Below, one piece after another: positions 35,201 through 46,958 of a DNA stretch of 64,000 nucleotides; the stretch's first letter is position 1; every line of letters starts with the position of its first letter. The stretch comes from Symsagittifera roscoffensis (Eukaryota > Xenacoelomorpha > Acoela > Convolutidae): assembly GCF_963678635.1 (NCBI RefSeq), contig NC_087063.1, positions 75,663,617 to 75,727,616 on the forward strand. The letters are read 5' to 3'. The notes under the pieces are model-generated. The model saw nothing but the letters and a program-made list of their open reading frames with translations, had not been told where the DNA came from and ran no database searches. The position numbers were made by a program, and so were the translations under genes.

Positions 35201-38200
35201 TGATTTGAAAATGTTTGATGCGGTTACTGCTTGTGTTGCCTGTTTTGATCACTTGTAGAATAGGTTGTATTTGCATCTATAAAGAACAATTGCCAGCCCC
35301 TTCCTCGTGTCGCTTACGAAGAAAAATTTGCCATGTGGTTCAGTATTTAAGATAATTAGGTACAAAAGGGCAATTTTGACGGTATTAAGTGAGCTTGCGA
35401 ATTATGGGTTTTATTACGAAGACCATTTTTTTAATCCAATTTGCATAAAGGTCAGTTAATTTTGGTAAAATCTTTCGCCGCATAGTATTGACAGTTTAAT
35501 AGCGAGTGATTTCCGCTTTATGAGTAGCTGATTTTTCGATTTTGTTAGCGTAAGTGGGCCAGTTGCGCAGGGAAGTCGACATAACTGCTCGAGGTTTGAG
35601 TTCGAATCTCGTAGAGGGATGTGTTTTTCAAATATCAATAAGGTTTTTAATTTCTTGCTTTTTCTCTGTTACCTTTCGAAGCTACTTCTTGGCTTTTTTG
35701 CGAAGTGCAGCTTCGCATCAGTATTCAAATTAATGTGTCTGAATTTTTTACTACAGATCTTTCAATATATATTTCAATATATACTACAGAAGACGAGAAG
35801 TAATTGCAAACTCAATATTTTATCAGCTAAAAGACCCATTTTCAAGGGCATGTTTCGCCATATCTTAGATTTTTTTTACAAAACTTTTACATCAGTTGAA
35901 GGCAATTGATTGCATTTTTACTATTTGCAGACTTTTTCGGGTCAAAAATAACTGTTTTCTCACTTTTTGATGTTTTTGCAAGGGCGTGAGTTTTTTTTAA
36001 ATACTGGATATAAAGAAGATGTCACATCTGAATGCATTTTCTCACCTATTTTTTTCTGATTACGTGAACATTTTTTCCCGCCATAATAACAAATGTTCAC
36101 GCCGTTGGAAAGTCATTGAAGATACACTAAACTGGTATCTTTAACCCCAAAATATTAGATATAAAATTTCGAACTAAATTTCAATTTCTGCGAAGATGGA
36201 ACTAATTGCCCTCGTCTGGCAGAACACTAACTTAAAGAGATCAAAATGGCAGTAACGGATTTAGGGTGGACTTAGGTTGGACTTCAACTAAAAAAAGATC
36301 AGCCAAATCTGAATTTTGATACCAAATTTGACTTGATCATAAGGTCAATCATGCATGAAACTGTTTGTGACGTTTGACTCTAAATAGCAATTTTAGGAAA
36401 TGTACTGCACGCGTTGCGTTAACTTTTGATTGTGTTAAGCTTCATGGTTATGAGCTTCAAAAAACACATGCAGAATTATCATTTGATTACTTGAGTCAAA
36501 AATTTAGTTCTTTGGAAGCTCCGAAAACAAAAAATGAAAATGGATTTGTGACGGAGAAGAAAATTAATAAGACTATTATGTTTGTAGTTGTCACTAGATC
36601 ATACCGTGTAAGTTTGTCTTTCTTTCTATACTTCTGACAGTTTTCGTCTAAAATCTTAATAATCTGAATATCCTGGGTTGAGAGCACTTTTCGCAACTAC
36701 CACTTGCTTTTCGCTTAACAATCGAAGCATTACATACGGTAGGTATATTAAAGAGCCACTTCGAAGTTTTTGAAAATTGACAGGCTCTGAGGTTCTGACC
36801 CGGGCTCTTTTTCGTTTTACCCCCACCTCACTCAAACATGAATTTTATGGTCTAACGAGTGGTTTTACGAGGTTAATCATGAGACCAAATATGTTTGTCA
36901 TGGCCTAATTAGTCTGCATGTCAATTTTCATGACAATCGGACAAAGTGAACAGTAACTTCAAATTTAAAATTTTGCAGGTGGGGGGGGGGGAAGTAAAAA
37001 GAGCCCGAAACGTTTATGCATATAAGTGAAACAGAAAAAATTGAATCCAATAAAAAGTTGCTTCTGAAAGAAATAATTGAGCTTGAGTGTTTTAAATGTT
37101 TCAGAATCTGGACGTGGGTGATGACCTGCGAGTGCCAGATGAGTTGCCGGCGAAGGAGAAGGCGGGATCCATGTTGTTGCGAACTCTCATCTCAGGAGGA
37201 GTGGCAGGGGCAGTGTCGAGGACTTGCACCGCACCCATAGACAGACTGAAAGTGCTGCTGCAAGTAAGTCTTCTATTTGTTTTCTAATTCACAATTTAAA
37301 AGTTCAATTCGAATTTCGTATTATTTTAAACATTGAATACTTTTTAAATGAAGATTATAATAAATAAAAGGCGTTAGCAGTGTTTTGCGATACCAGTTTG
37401 TTCTGATGTCTTTTTCTACAGAAATCTAAGCAGTAGCTTAAAATTGTTTTCTTCATGTGGAATCAGCCGTTTGTTTCATTTCAGGTCCACTCGTCCTATA
37501 AAAACCCCCTTGGTGTAGTCTCGGGTTTTCGACAACTGATATCAGAGGGAGGTGCCACTGGACTATGGCGTGGGAACGGAATGAATGTCTTGAAGATAGC
37601 ACCCGAATCAGCCATCAAATTCCTAACCTATGAAAAGGTTTATAATAATTCGTGAGCTTTGAGCTATGCAATTAAACTGAAAAATAATCTACAGGCTTGC
37701 ACGAAAGATAATGATATTAGTTAGTTTGTTATAAAATGTCATCATGGAAAACTTAACAGATCCTTTTCGTCAGTCCGTTCGTTTTTCGTTCATACGTGTA
37801 TTTCGTCCACCTTTTTTGTCGAAGGAAAGTTTCAAAAAAACTTTAAAAAATAATTACAAAATAACGTTTCGTATAATCTTGTTGGTACATTTATATAACC
37901 GAAAAGGGTTTTATAAATATTCTGATGGTTTGTTTAGATGAAGCAGATCATCAAAGGGGACAAGTGTGAAGTTACTGCTCTGCAGAGGTTCTTTGCTGGT
38001 TCCATTGGCGGCCTCTGTGCACAGACAACTATCTATCCCCTAGAAGTGAGTGCCTTATTGATCCGACTTTTGAAGAAATTAAGGAATATATATGCTTGAT
38101 GTAGTTTTTTTCTTCTGACCAAGTTTTGAAAGAAAGTTATAGTGGCGACAGAATCTTAACTGGAATCTACATGTTCCCAGCGAAAGTGCTACCAACAATT

Positions 38201-41200
38201 TTAAATGCGTTTGAGCTTACGTAAACTGCTAGTTTAAATAGTTTGAAGACTTTATCTATGAAACTGAAAGCGTAACACGAATTATTATCCTGTACACAAA
38301 ATTGTTTACACATGCCGAGAGTAGTGTCATATTACGAAAACTTTTTTTTCCATCCCAACTCGCGATTAAAAGTCCTCATTAGAGTGTGAGAATCTAGATG
38401 CTAGTCCGTGATACTCTTGCGCTGGAGGACGGGGTTCCAATTCCGGTGCATAGCAGAGTTTTATTAGTATTGGGATCCAAATAATGGGCAGTTGGAACAT
38501 TCAGGGCTTTGCCTTGATATATGAGCAGTCTTATTTGATTATAGTGGCGGATCTTCTATTACAATAAAAGGTTTCTTTTGACACTATATTTTGACCCCCG
38601 TACTGTAAAAGGTATGACTCTTCTTTTTTTTCCTAAGTAACTCGCAAGTTAAAGTGTTCAATTAGTGAATCTTTTGCTATAAATACAATCTGTAGCGTTC
38701 GCATTTCCATATAATCTGTTCTCCTCTTTTGGTGGCTAGTGATTGCCTTTCGTCAAGCGACCGAGGCAGAGGAAAGGGCATGACATATCTACTTTAATGG
38801 TCGCTGGTTCAATGCATCACTTAGTACTTTTTTATTGCACAATCTGAGCGTGTTATCATACTACGATTGCCACTTTTTTCCCAACCTACGTCGCAAATGA
38901 AAGTGTCGATTAAAAATGTTCATTTATGCTATTGCTGTAGGGCATGTATTCAATGACATTTCAAAAGCATTTGTCAATTTCGCTTAGCCACTGGCCTGTT
39001 TGATAATAATAGGTATTTACACTTGCGATTAGCAAGCGTTATCAAATCGGAATATAGACTTTTTTTGGTTAACAACTTGTTTTACAGAATCGCTTGGTAT
39101 CTTGGTCCCGAGTTCGAATCTAACCAGGTTCTGTTTTTGTTTCAAACGGGAAAGGTTCCGTTCCAAAAAGCTTGTCGGCTTATTATTTGCCTACTTATGT
39201 TTTCGGGGCTTAGTTGCCACATCATAGAACTTTTTTGTTTTAGGAAGTTTTCGTTGTATTTGCGTTTTATGTTTTCATTCACTTCTGCAATTTGTAGTTC
39301 TACTAGCCTTGACTTCTTTTTTTGCTAAATTTTTTTTCGGATTAGATGATTAAACGCCGTCGAATGTGTTTTCCGCAAAAAAACATCGTTCCAGACAACA
39401 TTTTGAAGTTTTTTGTCGGGTTTTTCGAAAATTTTTCCGCTTTCGTTGGACTTAGTTGCTTCTTTTCCTTTCCTGTCTGCTAGCTTGCAATGCTATTTTT
39501 TGTGATATCGCAAGTGATGCGAAATTTTGCTTCGCCTTTGGCTATGAAAATATATGGGAACTGGTTTTCTGATATTCTTTGGAAAATTTTTGTTTTTCGC
39601 AGAAGTTTTAGCTTTTCTAGAAAACTACCTCAACGATTTGTTTTAAAACGTTGTACCAATGAACAGATCGGCTATGCCACTGGTTTTTTTTTTGTTCCAT
39701 TATTTGAGAAATTGCCCTGCCATGAGAGACAAAAAATCAATTTGGTAAAGCGTGTAATTATGATCTTCCTGCATAAATTGTTACAGCCTAACTTTTGTAG
39801 AAAAAATTTTTGGCGTTGTAAAGTGTTCACATTTTGAAAGTTTGGCCGTTTTTCGGAAACCTTTTCATTTTTGTCGAAAACTACCAAGCTTGCTCTGAGA
39901 TGAAGAAATCGATTAACAGAATGACTTGCTTTAGTAGAGAAATCATTTCTGTGTTGGGTAAAGTCCATTTTTGCCGTTTTAAAAATAACGTTTTTCCTCC
40001 CGCATCAGTAAAACATATTCTAGGAAAATTCAAACAGTTACATCAAACTTGAAGGCCTACTAAATTTTAATCATGAAGTTCAAAAGTGGAAGTTTTTCAA
40101 AAACAAGCTAATGGTTTTCTTTTAATTCACGTTCATTGGCTTTTCTCCAACTATGTCTCATAGCTATGTTTTCATTTTCTAAAGCTATTTTTTAGTCGTT
40201 TTGTCTCTTGTGTTTGCGAAGTGCTGCTTCGCCTCTGTATTAGACAGCCAAAGCCTTATCAATACAAATTTTTTACTTTTATTTGTTTGCCTTAATTGTT
40301 CAGACTGTCGAAAGTGAGTAATTTTTCTCGGGTTGGTTTTTCCAGACAATTTTCTATTTAGCCGTTTGTGACGAATTTTTATAAAGCATGAAAACAATTT
40401 TCACCTTGATCATTTGTTGTAAAGTAATTAGGGATTGAATTTGGAACTACTGTGACTACTATAAGGCAAATGGGGATACTCAGCGCGTTATATTTTGTAG
40501 AGTTTCATATTTCGGAATGAGGAAAGCTGTACGTTATAGCGAGTGTAGAATAGAAAAGATAAAAGAGAAAGAGTTCTCATTGTCATTAAAGGGCAGTCGG
40601 AACTTTCAAGGCTTCGCCATGATACGAGAAGTCTTGTTTGTTACACAATAAAAAGTGGTTATCCTGGTCCGAGCGGATCAGTGGTTAATATACAGCCATT
40701 AAAGTTTGTATGCCAAGGGAAGGGTACCAGATGTTAAAGTGTAAAAAAACTAAGTGATTGACACTTCTATAGGTCTCGATAAGTTTTTTCAAGAAAAAGT
40801 CTTAAAATTTGTTCACGCCCAAGTTTAATTTTCCGAGATTTGGCTTTTGTCTTTTTTAAAGTTCGTCTCTTTTCCTTTGTTCACACTAGCGAACTGGCGA
40901 GCGTTAGTATATAAGTACGAACGTTCTTTTTTTCTAAGCCAGCTCGCAAAAACAAACATTGAGTGTTCATTGAAAGTGTTCATTTACATGCAAATTTCTC
41001 TGTGCCATATGAAATTGCATAGCTTCTGCTCTCTGCTTTATTTGTGGCTAGTGGTTGTGGTTCCTTAAGCGTCCGTGTGTGAGCGGTTAGTGTGTGAGAC
41101 TCATAATCTCTAGGTCGCAGTAGATCGTAGGTTCGAATCCGAGACGAAACGGAATTTTTTAGTAATTCGAGGCTTATTTCTATTTTTTTTCCTTTTGCTT

Positions 41201-44200
41201 TTTATAGAGCTGCTTTTTTGTCGTATTCTCGCTAATGTTTGCGAAGCGCAGTTTCACCTCTGTATAAAATGACGCAAACTCGCTATCGCACAGCGAAATT
41301 GTAAAGGTCACGAAAAACCTGAGTGTTTTCCAGTTTCAAAAATAGACTTGAGTTTTTTTGGAATTACAGATGAATAAAGTTCCTGTTAATCCAGTTTTCT
41401 CTTTGAGTTAAGTTGTGCAGCAATGGGATATTCTTGTTAAGATTAATAAACGTAGTGAAGACTCTTGTATAGGTCTTGGTGTTTTTTTTTGTTGTTTTGT
41501 TTTTTTTTTTCAGGTAAAAGTCTTAAAATTCTCTAATAACTACAGATTCATAAATATTAATGCATTTATGAATGCAGTTAGGTATTTATCCTCTTTTTGA
41601 GTTCAATTGAAATTAATCTAAAAACTTTACTTATTGATCGAGTTTTCTCAAATTGGGTTACTGTTATCAAAAAAGCGCCAATCATATTTAATTCTAGAAA
41701 TTCAAAGAGCTTAAAGGGCATCTATTTTTTTCAATTTCTGTTTTTTTTTCTATTTTCTTGCGTTCATTACTCTTTTCCAACTGTTAGTTTGCTATGTTTT
41801 GGCTTAGTAATAATCATTTGTTTGACACTCAGTATGTGACGAATTCTTAAGTTAGAATTCACAATCCTCGGATTGTCGTCTGTCAGGTGTTTTTGAGGGA
41901 AATGTATGTTTTCATTTATTCTTCTGTATATTTTCATTTATGGTTCCTATTTTTGATTAATATTCTTTGTGTTCAATTTAGTCATAAAGGTGCATTAATC
42001 GTTTTCTTTTTGGTGAAACTTAATGTAGCTTTAAACATCATAGTTGACTTGAAAGACTTATTTGGTTGCCGAAGCAAAAGCCATTGAAGAAAGCTATGCT
42101 TTTTATAGATTTTGCGATAATGATGGTAGATGCAATTATCATAAATTTAATAAATCCAAAATGTAATCATTTAACTTTCTAAGAGTTAACAGGATGTTTT
42201 TTTTTAGAAAAGTGAATTTCTTAAAAAAAGGCAACATAGTTTTGATTCATAAAAACTTGAAGTAAGATTTTCAATTTCTGTTAGGTTTTTTTGACTCTTA
42301 AGGGCGGTTTTCTCTGTTGGCTGTGTTTATCATTGTCTAAATGTTAGTTTCCGCTTTGTAGCTTCTGAAGACGAAGTTGATTCTGCGGAAGACGGGCGAG
42401 TACTCGGGCATCGTGGACTGTGCAGCCAAGGTGTACAAGGAGGGTGGACTGCGTGTGTTCTACCGTGGATACATTCCCAATGCAATAGGAATCATTCCAT
42501 ACGCTGGAATTGACCTCATGGTCTATGAGGTACATGCACGTTTAGAATATTTTATCATGTTATTTTGTAAATTAAGTTGGTTCATGCATGAGTTATTTAT
42601 TTATTCATTTTTTGTTGAAAACGGGAAGGAACTTGGTATTCGGGTGTTTTTTCGCTTTGTTTTCCACGCAAAATCAAGTACCACAATTAATTATCGGAAT
42701 GGGTCGAGTGATATACCAAATTAAAGCCCTTTCAGTCGTTATTCGAAAGATGTTAGATAATTTTCAAAAAGTTGTCCGTTTCGAGAAAAACTGATTTTAA
42801 ATTTGATTATTAGTTCAATTTCGAGCGAGTGAAGCGATCGAGTGACGATCGTTATATAACAATTTATTTTATTTTGACTTTTATGCTTAAAATTCCTTAT
42901 TTTCACCAGAAATAAAACTAATTTTGGATGTTTGATTTAGTGTTTACTTGGCATTAAAGGTTTTCTAAAAAAGTGTATTTAAAAATTTATTGTGCAAAAA
43001 TTAGAAAAAGCGCTTTAATTTTTTTATTGTCACTCATTTTTTGAAGACAAGAATAATCGATTATGTTTCATTCGCTAAGATTCTACGCGGTTCTAATTTT
43101 CTCGAATCACGCATTTGTATAACTTTCGAGTCACACCACGCACTAAAAACGGCACTAATTTGATGAAAAAAATAACTTTAAAAAAGTGTTAAAGTTGTTT
43201 ATGAATATGGACGGAAAATTCTGTGCTACTTGCGGGGCAACCTGATATTCTTGTTACCCTTGCGATACTTATCCCTTAAGATGAGCAAAGGTATTGCAAT
43301 CGGGTAAATTACTTCACAGGACTCATCTGGACTCCTGGTAGTACCTTGGTTCATAATGAATTCAAATTTCTTAGTGTCTCCTGAACACTTAGCCAGGAGG
43401 TGAATCGTTTTTTTTTTGCTGTAAACTAACTTTCACTTAAGTTTCTGTAAGGTTTTCAGCATTTTGAAATTTCGGCCGAATCGAAATTTGTTTTTTACAA
43501 TGGTTACAATGTTTACTAACTCGATTTAAAATTTCATTTTTTTTTCATTTTTGTCTGTCTTATTGGCTTAATAAGTTTTGGCTTATCTGATATCAATCTA
43601 GTGGCGTCGTTTGGGGATTGAAAAAAGTTTTTCTGTGCTTCCATGTTCTGAGGGCAAACAAAAGGACATAACATTTTTCATTTAGTTAAGAATTTTGAAT
43701 TTTTTTGTCATGAAGGTTTGTGCTCAGGTATTTTCGGCTTTGTTATCGCTTGTTAATTTTAAAATCAAAATCAAGCAACAATTCGGTGTATCTAGTTTAG
43801 AGGCAATTGCTTGAGACCCCAAAGGGTTGCGGTTCAAATCCGGCTGGGACCTGTTTTTTTTGCAAACTGGAGTTTTTGAAGGTTCATCTTTTTTCTATAT
43901 TGCTGTAACCCCTAACCCTAACCCCATGCTGGAGAACAAAAAGCCCGATTTTTTTGAAGGTTCACCTTTTTTCTATATTGCTCTAACGCCCATGCTTGAG
44001 ACCAAAAAGCCCGATTTTTTGAAGGTTCATCTTTTTTCCATATTGCTGTAACCCCCATGCTTGAGACCAAAAAGCCCGTGAATTCGATTCCAGTCGAAAC
44101 CTATTTTTTTTTGCAAATTGAAAATGTTCGGCTAATATAGATTTTTGTCGGCTTAGTTCCGCAGGAACGATTTTTGCTGAACCTTTGGTTTCTGTCTAGC

Positions 44201-45354
44201 ATTCTGAAGGGTCTTTCTGAAGTTTTTGATGACTGATTTTTGGGCTTTTGTTGCAATTTTTCATTGACAAACACGATTTCTTGAAGTTTTTTTCTATTAT
44301 TTTGTTGGAGTTTAGGATTAGTCATTCATATTTGTATCGCAAGTGGTGCGAAACTCAGTTTTGTCTCTGTGTTGATATTTGAAAATGTACTTGTTGGAAT
44401 ACCTGGTTTTTTTGATGATGACTATCGGTTTGACTGATGTTTTTCCATGAATCGATGGGTCTCATTTTTACAACGCTCTACGACAGATCTGTGTGTTTTA
44501 GACTTTAAAAGGACGATACCTCTCCAGTCGTACTTCAGATCAGTCATCCGGACAACCTCCAGGAGTGCCAGTGGTGCTATTCTGTGGCGCAGTCTCCTCT
44601 TCATGTGGCCAACTGGCTAGCTACCCTTTCGCACTCCTCAGAACCAAAATGCAAGATCAAAGTAGGTTCCTTTTTATTTGTACCAAGTTAAGGAACATTT
44701 GATGTCATAACTTCTGCTGTACATCTGTTCTTGTGGTATGTTTTGAAGAATAAATGAACAAAGCGAAGGCAATGATTTGGGCCGGCGTTTTTTTGGTTTT
44801 TTTTGGAGAAATTTTTTCACGTTCAAATTTATTTCGTTCAAATTTATTTTTCTCGCAGTTTTATTTTTTGATTTAATTTTTCTTAAGTAACTTCAAATTG
44901 ATGACAAATTCGCTGTAGTTTTGCTTCCCGAGTTCATTTACACGTTTACAACTGCATCTTGGCTTTATTTACTCTTCTAGTCTTTTGAAATAGGTTGTGT
45001 TATTTTCTCAATGTGCACAATTGAATCTCGGGTTTTCGCAAATTGGGAAGGTGTAGCCTTTGTTGCAAAAAAACATTAAAAAGTATTGTCAAAAAGCTCT
45101 TTCAGATTGCCTCTCATAATTTTCATTTTGTTATAATGCTGTCAACTTGATCGGCCTTTATAATTAATGCGTTTTTTGCAGCGGCATCTGTGCGACGTCA
45201 GCCTTCAATGCGCCAGCTGGCCTTGCACATAGTTCGAACAGAGGGACCCCTCGGACTGTACAGAGGCATCATCCCCAACTTCCTCAAGGTCATCCCAGCT
45301 GTGTCTATATCATGGGTGGTCTACGAAAACACCAAACGAGCACTGGGGCTGTAG
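29252..45354 (+). CDS. EF-hand ATP-Mg/phosphate mitochondrial carrier (SCaMC, SLC25A24/25 type), 10 exons
   Basis: This is an inner-mitochondrial-membrane carrier exchanging ATP-Mg for phosphate under Ca2+ control. Exons are 29252-29464, 32760-32886, 33078-33165, 33768-33918, 37105-37263, 37485-37637, 37938-38045, 42362-42529, 44502-44661 and 45182-45354. All phases agree and the product is 499 residues (human SCaMC-1 is 477). EF-hands 1-3 are intact: [12 protein letters not shown] from residue 42, [12 protein letters not shown] from 78, DANQDGKIDTAE from 109. The fourth EF-hand loop is replaced by a Gly/Ser-rich stretch (residues 147-163) before [13 protein letters not shown]. Three carrier repeats follow with signatures PIDRLK (237), PLELLKTKL (331) and PFALLRTKM (431). 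SLWRGNGTNV-type and [19 protein letters not shown]-type blocks identify the SCaMC branch. Exon 3 must use the donor at 33166 (gtcggt) to keep frame. Introns of up to about 4.3 kb are packed with repeats. Confidence 0.95.
29961..31130 (+). repeat. 398-bp tandem repeat, three copies
   Basis: Units begin with gtagtcctgtataaccaatc at 29961, 30359 and 30757, giving an exact 398-bp period. The third unit is cut at about 31130 by a T-run. Copies differ at only a few bases (for example gagcttcagctag versus gagcttcagccag, and gttttcgcg versus gtttttgcg). The unit resembles the left part of the tRNA-Met-type SINEs (acatataaaagtgttcattt) joined to family A body phrases. It lies in SCaMC intron 1. Confidence 0.9.
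31423..31846 (+). mobile_element. MITE-like family copy
   Basis: It starts gttccggcc (31423) and ends ggttggaac (31838-31846), an imperfect inverted pair. The inside shares aactttgtattcgg, cacgcaaaatcagttaccac and gagcagtcttacaat with the family. The tctgtgctacttgcac phrase follows the right end, as in other copies. Confidence 0.6.
32075..32525 (+). repeat. Body repeat, family A copy in SCaMC intron 1
   Basis: Phrases in order are gttcagactcttgtataggt, gattgacgtctagtttataa, ttggtccagtttatcaaatt and ctgtcggctatgtttttc. Confidence 0.6.
33274..33405 (+). mobile_element. Short MITE-like copy (132 bp)
   Basis: It has perfect inverted ends, gttccgacc (33274-33282) and ggtcggaac (33397-33405). The inside is an internally deleted version of the longer family members (aatcatcggaattggtcg). 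It lies between SCaMC exons 3 and 4. Confidence 0.65.
33938..34215 (+). mobile_element. MITE-like family copy
   Basis: It begins ttcgaccactgaaagtgaga just after the exon 4 donor and runs through gtatcaaaaatagtcaccag and gtcgagaaaaaccggtatga. No clear right end is seen. Confidence 0.45.
34360..34720 (+). mobile_element. SINE with tRNA-like head (copy B)
   Basis: The tRNA-like part at 34538-34610 has tggctgagtggttagtgcgt and a box B-like gatcgaatcccaag. The anticodon loop is diverged from copy A (ctcaaag). Upstream it shares cacgatctgcagcattg and downstream aggcttattttt. Confidence 0.65.
35495..35720 (+). mobile_element. tRNA-like repeat, family D copy 3, with terminal hairpin
   Basis: A tRNA-like segment with gtttgagttcgaatctcgta ends near 35610. 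It is followed by the shared hairpin gcgaagtgcagcttcgc (35700-35716). Confidence 0.5.
36873..36990 (-). repeat. Dispersed repeat, inverse copy of 6933-7035
   Basis: This is the reverse complement of the block in hnRNP intron 4 (attagtctgcatgtcaattt here). It ends in a run of G at about 36980, shortly before SCaMC exon 5. Confidence 0.6.
38330..38980 (+). mobile_element. Diverged tRNA-like SINE fragments, two in a row
   Basis: Around 38400-38450 a segment ends in a box B-like acggggttccaattccgg. Around 38755-38815 another has gaccgaggcagagg and tggtcgctggttcaatgc. Both are preceded by the ctcgcaa...aaagtgttca left-flank phrase of the tRNA-Met-type SINEs. Confidence 0.45.
38985..39550 (+). mobile_element. 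Composite tRNA-like repeat, partial copy
   Basis: It has module 1 (cgcttggtatcttggtcccg ... gagttcgaatctaaccagg), the aaaaagcttgtcggcttatt spacer and the right-end phrase tcgcaagtgatgcgaaattt. Confidence 0.5.
40885..41275 (+). mobile_element. SINE with tRNA-Met-like head (copy C)
   Basis: The tRNA-like part at about 41069-41148 keeps anticodon loop CTCATAA (CAT) and a good box B (ggttcgaatccgag), with a short insertion before the T-arm. Left-flank and tail phrases match copies A and B. The tail ends with gcgaagcgcagtttcacctctgtata. Confidence 0.7.
41440..41805 (+). repeat. Body repeat, family A copy in SCaMC intron 7
   Basis: It begins aaacgtagtgaagactcttg and is closely similar to 12015-12430, sharing taatgcatttatgaatgc and aaaaaagcgccaatcat. 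Confidence 0.65.
42605..43215 (+). mobile_element. MITE-like family copy
   Basis: Left-end phrases (aacttggtattcgggtg, acgcaaaatcaagtaccac, ggaatgggtcgagtgatata) match the family, and a degraded right end (atggacggaaaattctgtgc) lies near 43207. The first gttccgacc is lost. Confidence 0.45.
43255..44385 (+). mobile_element. Composite repeat with tRNA-like modules (copy 2)
   Basis: It has the same order as 17870-19055. Module 1 is truncated, module 2 is near 43795-43850 (gcggttcaaatccggctggg), and module 3 is amplified. The end phrase is tcgcaagtggtgcgaaactc. It lies in SCaMC intron 8. Confidence 0.6.
43870..44095 (+). repeat. Tandem amplification of module 3, with a telomere-like insert
   Basis: Three units each carry gaaggttcatcttttttc, gctgtaacccccatgct and a aaaaagcccg end. 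The units start at 43878, 43956 and 44021, so periods are 78 and 65 bp. The first unit is longer because it holds ccctaaccctaacccc (43914-43929), a telomere-type repeat. Confidence 0.7.
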
Positions 45355-45371
45355 CTACTATTTTATGTCGT

Positions 45372-45377
45372 AATAAA
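45372..45377 (+). terminator. Poly(A) signal of SCaMC gene
   Basis: AATAAA lies 18 nt after the TAG at 45352-45354, implying a very short 3' UTR. Confidence 0.6.
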
Positions 45378-46958
45378 AAACAACAGCAACCATTGTGCCT
45401 ATTTGAAGACTTGTCTGAAAAAGGAAGATCATCAGAAAATTGGACTCTAGTTGACTAATAGTAGTAGAGGCAGTAGCTAAAATTAGATTAGCTGGTCTAG
45501 TATAATAACGCTGGTCTTGTCTGATAACATTTTGAACGAATCTGAGGGGTGTCAACAAGTTTTGATGTATCATTACAATGACAATAGGTTTTTTTTTTAA
45601 TCATTTTATCCACGAGGGATAGGAGCAACATACGAGCTGTACAGCTCATCACGGCGAACCGCTGTTGTGCCCCTGCTTAAGGTTAACTTTGAAGAATAAC
45701 TTCCTTTTCAAGAATATGTGTGTGAAAAAATTGCGCGGTCTTACAATGAAAAAAGACCATGATATTCTTTGTTTTTAAAGGAAAAAATTAAGCTCTTTGC
45801 GTTATTAACTATACTACTAAACTACTATGTCAGTAGTACCTAGTACTAATTGGTCTTGGCAGTACTATAGTTGGCTAGCTCTCATGAACTCGTTGAAATC
45901 TGTGGTTGCCTAAATTGAAACCTTAGAGTTTTCCAGTTATTTCGTAACCCCTATCACAGATTGGGCAGAAGGCAAATGAAAATTTGTGCTAAATGATCCC
46001 TTCCTATTTTCGAAGTAAACTATAGTTTATTTATACGTCCTTGAAAAACTAATAAATTTTCAAATTGATTGTGCGTTCGAAGTCTTCAATCTGATTTTTT
46101 TTAGTTACCTATTTACATAAGTATCACATAATCCTATCCTCATTTTGTTCAAATGTGCCGCCTTTTTTCTATATTTTTGCATCAGAGAGTATATAGTATT
46201 ATAATACCGTTACATTGTGTTTTGATGAATTATTCAATTTGGAATCAAAATGATCTTGAACATTTGCAATATAATTTTCGTCGATTCTGATTTTTTTCTA
46301 CAATTGTTTTGGAGATCACATCACTAGGAAATGTTTGATGCAAAGCAATGGTATTTAGCGTTTTTTTAGCTTGTAGATGGTTTAAAATTAATTATTAAAA
46401 AAAGCACTGCAATAAAATGGTCGGTGAATGGGAGCATAAAAGAGGGCCAAAAACTAAATATACTTGTATTTTATTATACCCATCAATTAAAAACTAATAT
46501 AAAACGGAATGCGAAAATTTTATGAGCCTACTCTTGATCGAAATATCGAATCATCGATAACTAGAAACTTTTCTGGGTAGAATTGGTGATAAAAAACCAG
46601 CTTCGAGAAACACGTAATGGAAAATAAATAGAGAAAGTTAAAAACCTCTCATTCAAGGTTCAAAGTAAAACCTTACAGTCCGTTATTTAAATTTGTTTTT
46701 ATGTTTCGGTTTCGATTAATGTAAAGCTATATGCACCTGAAATAGAAAATTGTTACATAAATTGCCAAGCAACCAAACGCTAAACAGGAATTCAAATTCG
46801 CCAAACCTCAGTAGAAGTCCTTCTAACAAGACATCAAAAATTAATGGTTCGTAAGGGACCAAAATTCCAGTTACGCGTCAAATCCTAATTTCATCTAAAT
46901 TTTTGTTGAAAAAATCCTAACTGATAAAACTGAATAAAAGAATAAATCAATTCTAAAA
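45378..46958. other. Intergenic AT-rich region
   Basis: I see no gene, no clear repeat copy and no RNA gene here. Any promoter of the Ly6-like gene would have to lie in this stretch. Confidence 0.5.

Noticed and set aside
43914-43929. A chromosome end or telomere fusion
   Set aside because: Only two to three ccctaa units are present inside a SINE module, and unique gene sequence continues on both sides.
43870-44095. A CRISPR-like array
   Set aside because: The units are directly adjacent parts of a tRNA-like repeat with uneven periods, there are no unique spacers, and the DNA is eukaryotic.
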